From Pirellulales bacterium (GTDB lineage Bacteria; Planctomycetota; Planctomycetia; Pirellulales; JALHLM01), in assembly GCA_022844585.1 (NCBI GenBank), contig JALHLM010000121.1:1-13066 (forward strand): DNA of 13,066 bases, in the 5' to 3' direction. Shown piece after piece: positions 6,795 to 13,066 of the stretch. The notes beneath the pieces are model-generated. The model searched no databases, was not told where the DNA came from, and saw only the letters and a program-made list of their open reading frames with translations. Within the stretch, counting starts at the first letter, position 1; each line of letters opens with the position of its first letter. Position numbers and translations under genes: made by a program.

Positions 6795-7616
6795 ATGCTA
6801 GCACCCTCGCGAAAATCGATTCTCAACCCGCTGGCCGAGATTAGCCTCAATACGCCCAAGACGCTTGAGGCGTTGTATCCGGCCGTGGAGCCGTTGCGTA
6901 TTCTGCCGAATGTGAACGTCATCAAGATCGGCGGGCAGAGTTTTGTCGATCGGGGACGCGAGGCAATTCTGCCGTTGCGGGCCGAAATCGGCGAAGTCTG
7001 CACGAAACATCAAATCTTGATCGGCGCCGGCGGCGGCACCCGCGCGCGACATGCCTACAGCCTGGCGCTCGACCTGGACTTGCCAACGGGCGTGCTGGCC
7101 GCGATCGGCAATTCGACTTCGGTGCAAAACGCCCGCATCCTGCAGATGGTGCTGGCCGAATTCGGCGGCATTCTGGTGATGCCGGATTCGTTCCAGTCGC
7201 TCCCGATGTACTTCCGCATGGGCTGCATTCCGATCATGCCGGGCATGCCGCCGTACGAATACTGGGAGAAGCCGCCGGAGAAGGGCCGCATCCCGCCGAA
7301 TCGCACCGATTCCGGCGTCTACCTCACGGCGGAGTGTCTCGGCGCGAAGCGCTGCATCTTCGTCAAGGACGAAGACGGCCTCTACACCGACGACCCCAAG
7401 AAGAACGCTTCGGCGACGCAGATTCCGCGCATCTCCGTGCAGGAATTGCTGGAGCGCAATCTCGCCGACCTCGTCGTCGAACCAGTCGTGCTGCACAACA
7501 TGCTGAACGCCGTGAACGTGCGCGAGATTCAAATCATCAACGGGCTTAAGCATGGCCAACTAACCCGCGCACTGGAAGGCGAACCCGTCGGCACGATCAT
7601 CTATGTAGCAGACTGA
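6795..7616 (+). CDS. mosB: Molybdenum storage protein-like subunit (beta-type paralogue)
   Basis: Also 273 residues, and it aligns with the preceding gene product without gaps: by hand I count about 113 identical positions (41%). It carries KIGG with Lys44 intact, KIGGQSFVDRGREA (44-57), GAGGGTRARHAYS (77-89), MPPYEYWEKP (151-160), IPPNRTDSG (166-174), VKDEDGLYTDDPKK (190-203) and the terminal IQIINGLKHGQLTRAL…GTI. These are close to Azotobacter MosB as I recall it (FVKDEDGLYTANPK, IPPYRTDAG). The expected role is a subunit, with the paralogue, of an ATP-driven cage that stores molybdate or tungstate in the cytoplasm. No Shine-Dalgarno precedes ATG 6795; the hairpin ends 8 nt upstream. The stop is 4 nt before modA, so storage and import are very likely co-expressed. 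Annotation pipelines could miscall it a uridylate kinase. Confidence 0.85.
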   Translation: MLAPSRKSILNPLAEISLNTPKTLEALYPAVEPLRILPNVNVIKIGGQSFVDRGREAILPLRAEIGEVCTKHQILIGAGGGTRARHAYSLALDLDLPTGVLAAIGNSTSVQNARILQMVLAEFGGILVMPDSFQSLPMYFRMGCIPIMPGMPPYEYWEKPPEKGRIPPNRTDSGVYLTAECLGAKRCIFVKDEDGLYTDDPKKNASATQIPRISVQELLERNLADLVVEPVVLHNMLNAVNVREIQIINGLKHGQLTRALEGEPVGTIIYVAD

Positions 7617-7620
7617 ACGA

Positions 7621-8457
7621 ATGACGAGAGTTCGGCACATTATGACACGTTGGTTCGTGCTGTCGGCAATCGCGATCTGCGTGGGCTGTGCGCCTAGCGG
7701 GCCTTTCGCGACGCCGGCCGTAACGCCGTCGGCGGCGCCGATCGAGCCAACCATGGTAACGGTGGCCGCGGCAGCTGACTTGAAGTTTGCCTTGGATGAG
7801 GTGCTTGCCGAGTTCAAGAACGAGCATCCTGAGGCAGAGGTCGCCGTCACTTATGGCTCCTCTGGTAACTTCTTCGCACAACTCTCGAACAAAGCCCCGT
7901 TCGACATCTACTTCTCCGCCGATATCGAATACCCGCGCAAGCTGATCGAGGCCGGACACGCCGATAAGGCGACCGAGTTTCAATACGCTATCGGACAGAT
8001 CGTCGTCTGGACGCCAAAAGACTCGGCGCTCGATGTCGAAGGGCAAGGTATTCAGGCGTTGCTCGATCCGAGCGTGAAGAAGATCGCCATCGCCAATCCG
8101 GAGCACGCGCCTTACGGCCGCGCGGCCGAAGCGGCGATGAAAAAGCTCGGCGTGTACAATCAGGTTAAGGACAAGCTGGTCCTGGGCGAGAATATCTCGC
8201 AGACAGCGCAGTTCATCGAAACCGGCGCGGCCGATGTCGGTGTCATCGCGCTCTCCTTGGCGCTCGCGCCCGCGATGAGCGAAACAGGCAAGTACGCGAA
8301 GGTGCCGCTCGACGCGTACCCGACGATGGAACAAGGGGGCGTGATTCTGAACTGGGCGAAGGATCCGGCAGCCACTACAGAGCTGCGCGAATTCGTCATC
8401 GGCGTACAAGGTCGCGCCATTCTGAAACGCTACGGCTTCCTCTTGCCGGGGGAGTGA
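7621..8457 (+). CDS. modA: Molybdate ABC transporter substrate-binding protein
   Basis: The 278-residue product is a ModA-type periplasmic binding protein, which captures molybdate or tungstate outside the inner membrane and hands it to ModB. Family marks are AAAADLKFALDEV (49-61), YGSSGNFFAQL (79-89), APFDIYFSADIEYP (92-105), IANPEHAPYGRAA (about 157-169), and NISQTAQFIETGAADVGVIALSLA (about 191-214). The N-terminus has a basic stretch, a hydrophobic core and Cys23 after ICVG; this is a poor but possible lipobox (Cys at -3), followed by a Pro/Ala-rich linker, so a lipoprotein is likely. ATG 7621 is 4 nt after the mosB stop; ATG 7642 (residue 8) is an alternative start. Neither has a strong Shine-Dalgarno. 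Tungstate versus molybdate cannot be told from sequence. Confidence 0.93.
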   Translation: MTRVRHIMTRWFVLSAIAICVGCAPSGPFATPAVTPSAAPIEPTMVTVAAAADLKFALDEVLAEFKNEHPEAEVAVTYGSSGNFFAQLSNKAPFDIYFSADIEYPRKLIEAGHADKATEFQYAIGQIVVWTPKDSALDVEGQGIQALLDPSVKKIAIANPEHAPYGRAAEAAMKKLGVYNQVKDKLVLGENISQTAQFIETGAADVGVIALSLALAPAMSETGKYAKVPLDAYPTMEQGGVILNWAKDPAATTELREFVIGVQGRAILKRYGFLLPGE

Positions 8458-8461
8458 CCGC

Positions 8462-9124
8462 GTGGATGGGGCGGCGCTCTGGCTCACCTTGCGACTTTCG
8501 ATCGCCACGACGGCGATCCTCACGTTGGTCGGCATTCCGTTGGCGTGGTGGTTGGCGAATACCCGCTGGCGCGGCCGTTTTCTGATTGAAGCCGTCGTCG
8601 CATTGCCGCTCGTGCTGCCGCCCACCGTGTTGGGCTTCTATTTGCTCGTGGCTCTCGGCCCGCACAGCCCGGTCGGCAAAGGCTATGAAGCGCTCACCGG
8701 CAGCATGATCCCGTTCACGTTTCCCGGCTTGTTGATCGGCTCGTTACTCTACAACTTGCCCTTCGCGGTCCGCCCCTTTACGGCCGCCTTTTCCAGCGTC
8801 GACCGTCGGATGATCGAAGCCGCCTGGTGCCTGGGCGAATCGCGGCTGGGCACGTTCTTTCGCGTCGCCTTGCCGCTGTGTTGGCCAGGCGTGCTGACCG
8901 GCATCGTACTCACCTTCGCACATGCGATCGGCGAATTCGGCGTGGTGCTGATGATCGGCGGCAATATTCCTGGCGTGACGCGGACGTTGTCGATCACCAT
9001 CTACGACGATGTCCAGTCGCTCGACTACGCCTCGGCCGGGCAGACGGCGCTCTTCCTGCTCGGCTTCGCCTTCGTCGTATTGTGCCTGGCCCAGCTGCTC
9101 TCGCGACGAGGCGCCTCGCTATGA
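8462..9124 (+). CDS. modB: Molybdate ABC transporter permease
   Basis: The 220-residue permease has about five hydrophobic helices (near 5-32, 42-66, 85-110, 142-168 and 193-213). The cytoplasmic EAA loop, which docks on the ATPase, reads EAAWCLGESRLGTFFRVALP at 119-138, with the conserved Gly and terminal LP. PLVLPPTVLGFYLL (49-62) and AHAIGEFGVVLMIGGNIPG (153-171) are typical of ModB. The start is GTG 8462, preceded by a good Shine-Dalgarno (GGGAG ending at 8454, 7 nt spacing) that overlaps the modA stop region. The modB stop overlaps the modC start by ATGA, which indicates translational coupling. The length is normal for the family. Confidence 0.95.
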   Translation: MDGAALWLTLRLSIATTAILTLVGIPLAWWLANTRWRGRFLIEAVVALPLVLPPTVLGFYLLVALGPHSPVGKGYEALTGSMIPFTFPGLLIGSLLYNLPFAVRPFTAAFSSVDRRMIEAAWCLGESRLGTFFRVALPLCWPGVLTGIVLTFAHAIGEFGVVLMIGGNIPGVTRTLSITIYDDVQSLDYASAGQTALFLLGFAFVVLCLAQLLSRRGASL

Positions 9125-10209
9125 GCGAAGAGTTGGTCGTCGATTTCGAAAAGCGCTTCGCAGGCGGCACGACGATCCGCGCGAACCTGCGCCGTCCCGC
9201 GCGCGAATTCAACATCACCGTGCTGTTCGGCCCGTCCGGATGTGGCAAGACGACGATCTTGCGCTCGCTGGCCGGACTGGAGCGCCCCGAAGCTGGCGAA
9301 ATTCGCTTCAACGGCGAGACCTGGTTCGACGCCCAGCAGGGAATTTTCCGCACGCCGCAAGCGCGCGACATCGGTTTCCTATTTCAAGACTACGCGCTCT
9401 TTCCGCATTTGACCGTCGCGCAAAATATTGGCTTTGGCCTGCGAGCGCTTGCAAAGCAGGAGCGAACTGACCGCGTTGACGAGATGCTACGGCTGTTCGA
9501 GATCACAGGGTTGGAAAGCCGCTATCCAAATCAAATCTCCGGCGGGCAACAGCAACGCGTCGCCCTGGCGCGCGTAATGGTCCGTCGGCCACGGTTGCTG
9601 CTCTTGGACGAGCCGCTCTCGGCCCTCGATGCTTCGCTGCGCGAAAATCTACGCTGGGAATTGCGCCGCTTGCTGGGCGAGTTTCGCGTGCCGATCGTCT
9701 TGGTGACGCACGATCGCGTCGAGGCGATTGCGCTCGCCGATCAAGTCGTGGTGATGGAGCAGGGAGTAATTCGTCAAACCGGATCGGTGCAAGAGGTCTT
9801 CACGCGTCCCGCCGATTTGTCGGTCGCCAAGATCGTCGGCACCGAAACCGTGGAGCCTGGCCGGGTGATCGGCACGGAAGACGGCCTGGCTGTGGTTCAA
9901 GTCGGTGGCGTGGAACTGCTTGCGCTCTTGCCAGAGCACATCAAGGAGGACGCGTACGTGTGTATTCGTGGCGAAGAAGTTGTGTTGCAGCGTCACGTCG
10001 ACGCCCTGACGAGCGTTCGCAATCGGCTGGTGGCCCGCGTCGTGTCGATCGTCCCTGAAGGTCCGATGGTCCGCGTGGGACTCGACTGCGGCTTCCGCCT
10101 CACCTCGCTCGTCACCCGCCCGGCTTGCGAGGAATTGCGCCTGCAAATCGGCGAAGAAGTCGTGGCAATGCTGAAAGCCCCGGCGATTCATCTCATCGCC
10201 CGCGGATAG
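9121..10209 (+). CDS. modC: Molybdate ABC transporter ATP-binding protein
   Basis: The 362-residue ATPase powers the ModAB importer. It has Walker A GPSGCGKTT (37-45), Q-loop Gln89 in FLFQDYALFPHLT, signature ISGGQQQR (139-146), Walker B LLLLDE (159-164) with the following D-loop SALD, and H-loop His197 in LVTHD. The C-terminal part, from about 240, carries TOBE/Mop-like oxyanion-binding sequence, clearest at 298-358 (RNRLVARVVSI…VVAMLKAPAIHLI), which often senses molybdate to inhibit transport in ModC proteins. ATG 9121 overlaps the modB stop by 4 nt; a longer in-frame reading into modB is out-of-frame shadow. A perfect palindrome CGAGGCGCCTCG (9107-9118) sits just before the start and contains the only GAGG. 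It is the last gene of the + strand block. Confidence 0.95.
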   Translation: MSEELVVDFEKRFAGGTTIRANLRRPAREFNITVLFGPSGCGKTTILRSLAGLERPEAGEIRFNGETWFDAQQGIFRTPQARDIGFLFQDYALFPHLTVAQNIGFGLRALAKQERTDRVDEMLRLFEITGLESRYPNQISGGQQQRVALARVMVRRPRLLLLDEPLSALDASLRENLRWELRRLLGEFRVPIVLVTHDRVEAIALADQVVVMEQGVIRQTGSVQEVFTRPADLSVAKIVGTETVEPGRVIGTEDGLAVVQVGGVELLALLPEHIKEDAYVCIRGEEVVLQRHVDALTSVRNRLVARVVSIVPEGPMVRVGLDCGFRLTSLVTRPACEELRLQIGEEVVAMLKAPAIHLIARG

Positions 10210-10398
10210 CGGACTCGCTCACTAGCCCGTATCGCCAGCGAGGGGTGAGGACGTCGGTGTACAGAGCGAGATGAAACTCTCCGTTGCTAAATAGCACTAC
10301 AACTGAGAGTTCGATCTGTTTCGGTATCCAGCGTCGGCTCTCCCTCGCTTGCGCTACGAGCTAGTGTCGCGGCGCAAGTTCGTACAGAAGGGACGCGC
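10210..10398. terminator. Convergent intergenic region with candidate terminator hairpins
   Basis: Between the convergent modC and sigma-factor genes, AACTCTC (10275-10281) pairs with GAGAGTT (10305-10311) around a 23-nt loop that contains TGCT-AAAT-AGCA, and CTTGCGC (10348-10354) pairs with GCGCAAG (10372-10378). Either could end transcription from one or both sides, but stems are short and no clear T-run follows. The rest shows no coding signal. Confidence 0.3.
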
Positions 10399-11241
10399 TT
10401 ACGCAAACGGCCCGTCGAGGCCGATTGCCAGCTTGCCGAGCGCTTCCGTCTCGATCTGCCGCACGCGTTCGCGCGTCAGGCCGAGCGATTCGCCGATTTC
10501 TTTCAACGTGCGCGGCTCGTTGTCGTCGAGTCCGAACCGCATCCGCAGCACGGTCGCTTCGCGGCGGTCCATTGTTTCCAGCAACCTCAGCACGTGCGAG
10601 AGGTCGTCGGTCTCGACCATTTCATCTTCGGGCGTTCGCGTGCGATCGTCCATCACGATCTCGCCGAGCGACCAGCCGGCTTCCGCCTGATCGGTCTGCG
10701 GCGTGCTGTTGTAGATGCGAATCGCCTTCTTGATGATCGGCAGCTTCTTGCGCGGCAGGCCGAGCACGCGGGCGATCTCTTCCGGAGTCGGCGTGCGTCC
10801 CAGCTCTTCGGTCAACCGCGAGCTGGCCCGGCGCCACTTGGAGAGCAACTCCACCATGTAGGCCGGAATGCGAATCGTCTTAGCGGTGTTGATCAATGCC
10901 CGCTTGATCGATTGCTTGATCCAGTAGCTGGCGTAGGTGCTGAACCGCGTGCCGACGCCGGGGTCGAAGCCTTCGACGGCGCGAAGCAAGCCGAGGTTGC
11001 CTTCCTCGATCAGATCTTGCAGCCCCAGGCCTTTGCCGGTGTACCCGCGGGCGATGTTCACGACGAGACGCAAATTGGCGCGTACCATCCGGTCCCGGGC
11101 CTGCGTGTCGCCTTGGCCGATGCGCGTCGCCAATTCCTGCTCGTCCTTGGCGGACAAGAGCGCGGTCTCGTTGATCTCGCGCAGATAGGTTTCGAGCGGC
11201 GATTGCACCGCGGCGGTTGTTCGTCGACGAAGCTTAGCCAT
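10399..11241 (-). CDS. RNA polymerase sigma-70 family factor (short RpoD/RpoS-like)
   Basis: From ATG 11241 (MAKLRRR…) the product has 280 residues; the frame stays open to 11400, but that extension is Arg/Ser-rich and unlike the family. Region 1.2 starts at SPLETYLREINE (14-25). Region 2 is near 50-120, with DLIEEGNLGLLRAVEGFDP (76-94) and TRFSTYASYWIKQSIKRAL (98-116), including the core-binding and -10 recognition and melting residues. Region 3 is near 125-200. Region 4, near 215-275, has the -35-binding helix-turn-helix LKEIGESLGLTRERVRQIE (246-264). It lacks the long region 1.1, so it is a group-2-type or short primary-like factor of the kind common in planctomycetes. It directs RNA polymerase to promoters; its regulon is unknown. 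It lies downstream of xerC on the same strand with a 218-bp gap and probably has its own promoter. Confidence 0.93.
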   Translation of the reverse strand: MAKLRRRTTAAVQSPLETYLREINETALLSAKDEQELATRIGQGDTQARDRMVRANLRLVVNIARGYTGKGLGLQDLIEEGNLGLLRAVEGFDPGVGTRFSTYASYWIKQSIKRALINTAKTIRIPAYMVELLSKWRRASSRLTEELGRTPTPEEIARVLGLPRKKLPIIKKAIRIYNSTPQTDQAEAGWSLGEIVMDDRTRTPEDEMVETDDLSHVLRLLETMDRREATVLRMRFGLDDNEPRTLKEIGESLGLTRERVRQIETEALGKLAIGLDGPFA

Positions 11242-11459
11242 GTGTGCTCTGTGCCGTGCGCGGAAATAATTACCCCTGGGACAAACTGAACTATCGACCC
11301 GCCAGGTGGGGATTCTCGACCTAAGCGTCGACAAGGCTTGGTGTGCGGAATGTATTCCGCGGACGCAAGATAGCGATCGAAACGGACGGTCTGATAACAA
11401 CCGCCGAACACACCTCAGCGACGCGTCGCTCGTGCCAGTTGTGAGGATTGCCCGCGAAT
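11242..11459 (-). other. xerC-sigma intergenic region with a 7-2-7 inverted repeat
   Basis: This 218-bp gap upstream of the sigma-factor gene holds GCGGAAT-GT-ATTCCGC at 11345-11360, a perfect 7-bp inverted repeat with a 2-nt centre, bracketed more loosely by CTTG (11337-11340) and CAAG (11366-11369). It lies about 100 bp before the sigma-factor start, so it may be an operator; the lack of a T-run makes a terminator for xerC less likely. No other clear signal was seen. Confidence 0.35.
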
Positions 11460-12362
11460 CTATCGCGCACGCGGGTGCGCCTTTTCGTAGGCGGCGCGGA
11501 GGGCGGCGGTGCTGACGTGCGTGTAGATTTGCGTGGTCACCAGGCTCTTGTGACCGAGCAACTCCTGCACGCTGCGGATGTCGGCGCCGCGATCCAACAG
11601 GTGCGTGGCGAAGCTATGTCGCAACGTATGCGGCGTTGTGCGCTGGTCAAGGCCTGATTCGCGCAGATACTTTTCCAGCAAGCGCCCCACGCTCCGCGTC
11701 GTGAGGCGTTTTCCTAATCGGCTTACGAACACCGGCGCAGCCAACCCCTGCTTTTCCTTGGGATGTAATTTGCGTTCGCCGAGCCAGGCGCGCAATGCCC
11801 TGGACGCATGCGAACCGATCGGCGACAACCGCTCGCGGCGTCCTTTGCCGCGGACGCGTAACACGTCGGCGGCGAAATCGAGATCGCCGTCGTTCAACCC
11901 GACCAGTTCGCTGACGCGCAAGCCGGCGGAGTAGAGCGTTTCAAGGATCGCCCGGTCGCGCAGCCCGCTGGCGTTGGCCACGGTCGGCGTTTCCAGCAGG
12001 CGGCCGAGTTCGTCGGACGAAAGAAAATGCGGCAGGTGCCGGCTGCGGCGCGGCGTGCGTAACGGCTTGGCCGGATTGCTCTTGGCCCAGCCTTCGCGTT
12101 GGCCGAAGCGAAAAAAGCTCCGCAACGCGGCCAGCCGCCGGGCGATCGTCGTCTTGGCGTACTGCTGTTGGTGCAGGTGCGCGAGATAGCCGCGCAGATC
12201 GAGCGTGGTCACATGCCCCGCGTCAGGAGCATGGCCGCCGTAGCTCTCGCCCAGAAACGTGGCCAGATTCGCCAGGTCTTCGCGGTAACTCTTCAACGTC
12301 AACGCCGAAGCATTCCGCTCCGCGTTTAGATACTGCAAGAACCGCCCGACCTCGGTTTGCAT
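11460..12362 (-). CDS. xerC: Tyrosine site-specific recombinase, XerC/XerD type
   Basis: The 300-residue product has the normal length for XerC/XerD. The N-terminal SAM-like core-binding domain covers about 1-90 (FLQYLNAERNASALTLKSYREDL). The catalytic domain carries Arg149 (AGLRVSEL), Lys173 (RGKGRRER), His246 and Arg249 (HTLRHSFA), His271 (LLGHKS) and the nucleophile Tyr280 (TQIYTHV). This full set predicts an active enzyme, most likely the housekeeping recombinase that resolves chromosome dimers at dif; XerC versus XerD cannot be separated by eye. ATG at 12362 begins MQTEVGRFLQYL and has no strong Shine-Dalgarno. No phage or integron genes lie beside it, so a mobile-element integrase is unlikely. 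A long hairpin repeat lies about 40 bp upstream. Confidence 0.93.
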   Translation of the reverse strand: MQTEVGRFLQYLNAERNASALTLKSYREDLANLATFLGESYGGHAPDAGHVTTLDLRGYLAHLHQQQYAKTTIARRLAALRSFFRFGQREGWAKSNPAKPLRTPRRSRHLPHFLSSDELGRLLETPTVANASGLRDRAILETLYSAGLRVSELVGLNDGDLDFAADVLRVRGKGRRERLSPIGSHASRALRAWLGERKLHPKEKQGLAAPVFVSRLGKRLTTRSVGRLLEKYLRESGLDQRTTPHTLRHSFATHLLDRGADIRSVQELLGHKSLVTTQIYTHVSTAALRAAYEKAHPRAR

Positions 12363-12401
12363 GGCAGGGTGCGATTTTCACTTTACCGCGGAGGCGTCTA
12401 G

Positions 12402-12484
12402 GAGTTTGAAGTTTTCAGTTTTCAGTTTTCAGTGTCGCTTGAATGCCCGTGTACTGAAAACTGAACACTGAAAACTTCAAACTC
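12402..12484. repeat. 32-bp inverted repeat (7-nt-word element, copy 2)
   Basis: The left arm (12402-12433) and right arm (12453-12484) are reverse complements over 32 nt with one mismatch. The loop is 19 nt (12434-12452). The left arm contains TTTTCAG three times in tandem; the right arm is nearly identical to the right arm of the copy at 6696-6786, while the loops differ. It lies between the small-protein gene and xerC. Conserved arms with unrelated loops point to a dispersed palindromic element family. Confidence 0.9.
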
Positions 12485-12520
12485 GCTTCCGTTCGATTCA
12501 GTCTGCCAATGCGATACCGC

Positions 12521-12769
12521 CTAGCTTTCGTCCAAATCGCTCGACATCGGCAGCTCGAAGCGGGGCCGCGTTGCGGCCTGTTGTTGCTTGCTTTCCTGGC
12601 GAATTTTTTGGCTCAGCACCGCCGCGTCGTACCAGGAGAAGCTCAGCTCCGGGTTCGAGGCAAAACGGCCGAGCGTCCGCAGCGTTTCCGCGCGGCTGTG
12701 ATCGTCGTACAGGAAGACGTAACGTTCGTCTCCCTTGACCAGCGCCAGAACATTGATGTCTTGCGTCAC
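12521..12769 (-). CDS. Small conserved protein of unknown function (82 aa)
   Basis: GTG 12769 is preceded by AAGGAA (12775-12780 on the minus strand) with 5-nt spacing, one of the better Shine-Dalgarno sequences in the window, which fixes this frame over a longer overlapping frame that ends at 12498. The product is soluble, with no signal peptide or membrane helix: a beta-like start (INVLALVKGDERYVFLYDD), then a helical part with SRAETLRTLGRFASNPELSF and SWYDAAVLSQKI, and a polar tail rich in Gln. It resembles small hypothetical proteins I associate with planctomycetes, but I know no function. It shares strand with xerC, with a hairpin repeat between them. Confidence 0.75.
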   Translation of the reverse strand: MTQDINVLALVKGDERYVFLYDDHSRAETLRTLGRFASNPELSFSWYDAAVLSQKIRQESKQQQAATRPRFELPMSSDLDES

Positions 12770-12835
12770 GTGAGTTCCTTGCTTGCGTCAAGCCGCGACG
12801 TTGTGCCGGAGCGATCCTTCGCCGCCGTTAGCTAC

Positions 12836-13066
12836 TCATCGGCTTTCCGGCCACCGCCACACCACTCGCGATTCTCCGGCGCCGCCTCGCGCCGAAAGCA
12901 TCTCGCTGATGTGCATGTGGCAGCAAAACCGCGTAAAATCGTCGGTGCGTTCCAGGTACGCGCGCCAGTCGCCGGCGCGTTGGTCGTTGCGGAAGTAGTA
13001 GTAACTCTCGAGCGCCGTGGTAAAGTCGGCGTCGTTGCCGTGATAAATCCGCGTATGCTGCAAAAC
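12836..13066 (-). CDS. Unrecognised protein, C-terminal part only
   Basis: The frame runs from the right edge to TGA at 12836-12838, so at least 77 C-terminal residues are visible and the start lies outside the window. A TTG at 13063 could serve as a start, but the codon before it is also open, so I treat the gene as truncated. The sequence is rich in aromatics and charge: ALESYYYFRNDQRAGDWRAYLERTDDF, then FCCHMHISEMLSARGG and a terminal RVVWRWPESR. The CCHMH cluster could bind a metal or be structural. No family was recognised. It ends 66 bp before the 82-aa gene on the same strand and may be in the same operon. Confidence 0.6.
   Translation of the reverse strand, partial: VLQHTRIYHGNDADFTTALESYYYFRNDQRAGDWRAYLERTDDFTRFCCHMHISEMLSARGGAGESRVVWRWPESR

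Noticed and set aside
5865..7616. Calling the two kinase-fold genes uridylate kinase (pyrH)
   Set aside because: The PPY(H/E)xWE loop, the GLYTxDPKK and QIINGL segments, the duplicated gene pair and the modABC neighbours fit the Mo storage family; a single pyrH near ribosomal genes would be expected instead.
7597..8625. Long antisense reading frame (342 codons) opposite modA and the modB start
   Set aside because: It lies opposite a clear ModA and is Arg/His-rich in the manner of a GC-rich shadow frame, with no recognisable domain.
11242..11400. 53-residue N-terminal extension of the sigma factor
   Set aside because: The extension is Arg/Ser-rich and unlike sigma region 1.1, whereas MAKLRRR leads straight into region 1.2.
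11460..12362. Tyrosine recombinase as a phage or genomic-island integrase
   Set aside because: Length, domain layout and lack of phage genes, tRNA or att-like repeats nearby fit a housekeeping XerC/XerD.

Overview
The window looks like a piece of a planctomycete chromosome (order Pirellulales or a relative). The evidence is a DUF1559 protein with a prepilin-type N-terminus and a C-terminal H-X9-DG box, a secreted-type protein of planctomycete character at the left edge, a short RpoD-like sigma factor, a small conserved protein next to a XerC-type recombinase, high GC, and weak or absent Shine-Dalgarno sequences before many genes. No rRNA, tRNA, CRISPR array or transposase was seen.

Layout. 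Bases 3-917 (+) hold the 3' part of a probable extracytoplasmic jelly-roll protein. Bases 1130-2143 (-) encode the DUF1559 pseudopilin-like protein. From about 2227 to 10209 every gene is on the + strand: an XRE/PBP_like one-component regulator, a leucine-rich-repeat protein, a polytopic membrane protein that looks like an ECF-transporter fusion with a glycine-rich linker, two 273-residue paralogues of the molybdenum storage protein (MosA/MosB type), then modA, modB and modC. Bases 10399-13066 are all on the - strand: a sigma-70 factor, a XerC-type tyrosine recombinase, an 82-residue conserved small protein and the C-terminal end of an unrecognised protein.

How the genes fit together. Bases 2227-10209 read as a molybdate (or tungstate) handling locus: ModABC imports the oxyanion, the MosA/MosB-like pair probably stores it as a polyoxometalate cage in an ATP-dependent way, and the XRE regulator carries a PBP_like domain of the type linked to molybdate and molybdopterin genes, so it may be the oxyanion sensor. 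The LRR protein and the ECF-like fusion sit between regulator and storage genes in tight same-strand order and are the least explained parts. mosB-modA-modB-modC are separated by 4 nt, 4 nt and a 4-nt overlap. A promoter-like TTGACA-17-GATACT lies in front of the LRR gene. No nitrogenase gene is visible here.

Two kinds of long inverted repeat built from short tandem words occur between genes: an 8-nt-word element at the ECF-like/mosA junction and a 7-nt-word element at mosA/mosB, with a second copy upstream of xerC. They look like dispersed palindromic elements that have entered the gene junctions.
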